Part shown: positions 61,801-64,000 of the stretch, one piece after another | How the letters are laid out: each line of letters begins with the position of its first letter | Position numbering within the stretch: the stretch's first letter is position 1 | NCBI GenBank assembly: GCA_050084515.1 | Contig: CM114271.1 | Span: 36,952,001-37,016,000 of the forward strand | Length of the DNA stretch: 64,000 nucleotides | DNA from: Blasia pusilla | Lineage: Eukaryota > Marchantiophyta > Marchantiopsida > Blasiales | Direction of reading: 5' to 3' | The notes under the pieces: generated by a model | What the model saw: the letters and a program-made list of their open reading frames with translations, nothing else | The model's database searches: none | What the model was told of the DNA's origin: nothing | Position numbers and translations under genes: made by a program

Positions 61801-64000
61801 TTAGGTTCACTCTTTAGCATGTTGAAGACTTGGTTTGAAAGACCCAAGGGGAAATATGTTTTGGGAGATTTTGCAAGCTTTTTGAAACTTGCAAATTATC
61901 CATAGATGTTCTCCAACCTACATTTTGGAGAATATTCAATTTTTAGATGATGTTCGATCTTGACCGATGGAAAGCTTTGATCTGGTGTAATCTTAGATAC
62001 AATTGGTAATGATTTTGGATGCGGTGAGTATTGAATTACGTTCACATTGTCCATGCTTATGGTAGGCTAACTTCTTACCATCCAAGCTATGAAGATATGC
62101 TTATAATGGAATCAACGACGGATCCCTACTTACAACTTTAGATTCATTATGAATTTAGCTCTCACTCAAGATGATATACAACCATTGGTGTTGGTAAATA
62201 GGATGGGCAAATAAGGACAATGTTACCTATAGTAGTGATTGTTTTGGTATCTCGAGCTTTTCTTCAAGGAGGACCTAATATAGTACGGGGTGAGCAAACA
62301 CATATGCTATTGGAGCCCAACGTCAACAAGCAAGAGCGGTTTGTAAAGTCTCCATATATATGAAAGTGATGGCTATAATGTTAGAGGCATTATAGAGATA
62401 TATGTAATATCATTTTGGATTCAATCATACTCATAGCTTTTGAGTATGATTTTTTTCTTTTATCTTTTAAAGAGAAAATATAATATTTAACATAGAGATA
62501 AAACATATCATTTTTTGGTGTTAGAGGGGGTATGCCTTCAAGATTCCTTATATTAGAGGGTCATGATGGTATCATTTAGAAAGATTACTTGCAGTTTTTG
62601 TACCATGTCATCTTCTCACTGATGGGAATATTGATCCTAGTTTGGTAGTGGTTCCAACAACCTTGAGATATATGCCATGTGGGTCTCCTAGGGAAACAAC
62701 CATGATGTTAGTCCATGATTGATGTTGTCTTCATTGACATTTCCTCTTGATTTGGTTCCTTATGAACATTGGATTTATCCTAGATGTTCCAATTTTTTAT
62801 GGGTGGATTACAAGATGAATCTTGATATTATAGATTACATGAAGGCGACTAATGGTCAATGCGATGACAAAACAACCAATATCCTCATCTTAGAACCAAT
62901 AATATGCATAATATCTATATTTGTTTTGTAGACTATAGGAAGTTAAAGAGACCTAACCACAATTTAGTGGGGAAATACCATGAAGTTACTTGAAGGGAGA
63001 TTATACACTTGAGAAGACTCACTTAGGAGCCCATGTTTAGATATCCAAGTCAAAGAGTGAAATCCATTATACTATGCAGTGAAGCTATGCTTGAGTATTA
63101 AGCTTGGATACTCTTGTGTTAAAAATAGGTTATGATTGATATAAAAAATCACACATTTATACTTGGAGTATATTGATCTCATGTCTCTTTGTTAAGAGTA
63201 TGATATGTATGTTTATTATTTCTCGACTACATTTGGAATACATGCAATGCTAGAACATTATAAGGAAGTGTTTTTCATAGCTTCCGAAGCTAATTGGCTA
63301 TGAATGTTATGTAGCGATAAACTTCATTTCACTTTTAGAAGAGTGAAATTGGGTTTATAGCTATATGACATATTTATTTCTAAAGGGCATGTTTATTGGA
63401 TGTGTCTAGTCGTTTAGGTATAGATATTCTAAGATTCATAAGATAGATGGATATTAGATATGTCTCGATGACATCTGACATATGTTGGTTAATAATATGT
63501 ATTGGTAGAAGAAAAATCAAAAAAGGAGAAATACGGATACATATTATTAATGAAATATTTGTGGCCACGAAAATTTTTCTAGCAAGCTTTCCCTACTAGA
63601 TATTTTTGGGTGAATTTGTTTATATTTGAAATTTGATATTAAAATATTTTCATGCGGAGATTTCTTGCAAGCCAAAAAAGAAAGAACTACCTACTAAACC
63701 CCTTGGACATAGGTCATACTTTTGTATTTAAATTCGCAAGAAGCTTATATATATATGATCAAAATTTTTGAAAATAGTATAGTAAGAACTAGGAAATTTT
63801 CTTATCTTTTGCTTTAAGAAAAAGAATTTTTTCCCTCCTTGATTTGGGAAAAAAGAAATCCTCTTTTGCTTTTCCAACCCCCATCTATAAAAGAAAACTA
63901 TCCTTATCATTTTGAAAAAAATCCCACCATTCTCTTGTTCCTTTGTTTTTTACTCAAAGGTTCAATTTTCTTCCAAAATGGAGTTTATTTTCCCCTCCCA
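58891..64000. other. AT-rich intergenic DNA, no gene recognised
   Basis: About 5 kb of decayed AT-rich sequence. T/C-rich patches with CCCC next to Helitron 3' ends recur (58.9-59.1 and 63.8-64.0 kb). The slightly GC-richer part at 60.6-62.9 kb may be an old retroelement, but no frame gives a recognisable domain. The longest minus frames (61560-61847, 61236-61445) have no motif. Confidence 0.4.
59758..59782. repeat. (AT)n microsatellite
   Basis: Uninterrupted AT run. A GT-rich run lies near 59495-59515. Confidence 0.9.

Noticed and set aside
1-64000. tRNA, rRNA or CRISPR loci
   Set aside because: I looked for T-loop GTTCRA-type strings with clover-leaf pairing, rRNA core motifs and regularly spaced short repeats and saw none that held up. 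A tRNAscan or Infernal run would settle this.

Overview
The window looks like nuclear DNA of a land plant with a repeat-rich genome. Evidence: two large spliced plant genes with GT-AG introns (a VPS8 homologue and a DA1-type LIM peptidase), a plant Ty1/copia element, Helitron remains, and non-LTR retroelement relics. I cannot name the species. The long decayed AT-rich spacers and the non-LTR family suggest a non-seed plant or a gymnosperm, but that is a weak inference.

Layout. 1-844: part of a non-LTR reverse transcriptase pseudogene, cut by the window edge. 845-13290: no gene; Helitron-like ends, a copia relic, a tandem repeat with CCATGG motifs and a large inverted repeat. 13900-16060: decayed Helitron Rep/helicase. 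17050-20655: a longer, broken copy of the same non-LTR family as at 1-844. 22755-40923 (minus): complete VPS8, 17 coding exons, about 2239 codons. A 5.4 kb copia element with identical LTRs sits in its second intron. 41079-41996: unexplained 305-codon open frame divergent from VPS8. 44305-45470: LRR receptor-kinase pseudogene that has lost its kinase body. 48350-55798 (minus): complete DA1-type gene, 11 coding exons, 488 codons, with a TTAA-flanked inverted-repeat element in one intron and diverged repeats in another. 55799-64000: no gene recognised; GC-rich DNA, then AT-rich DNA with Helitron ends, hairpins and microsatellites.

The two intact genes act in different pathways: VPS8 in endosome-to-vacuole tethering (CORVET), DA1 in ubiquitin-linked control of organ size. 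Nothing in the sequence links them beyond sharing a strand. Both exon models keep reading frame across every junction and their products align with family signatures throughout.

The most unusual signals are: (1) a copia insertion flanked by a 48 bp direct repeat instead of the usual 5 bp, with identical LTRs around a gag-pol broken by many frameshifts; (2) a plant non-LTR family with an R2-like order of domains (N-terminal C2H2 finger, RT, CCHC, endonuclease-like tail); (3) a Helitron family whose ends recur across the window, with three places where one element's 3' CTAG directly abuts another's 5' end.
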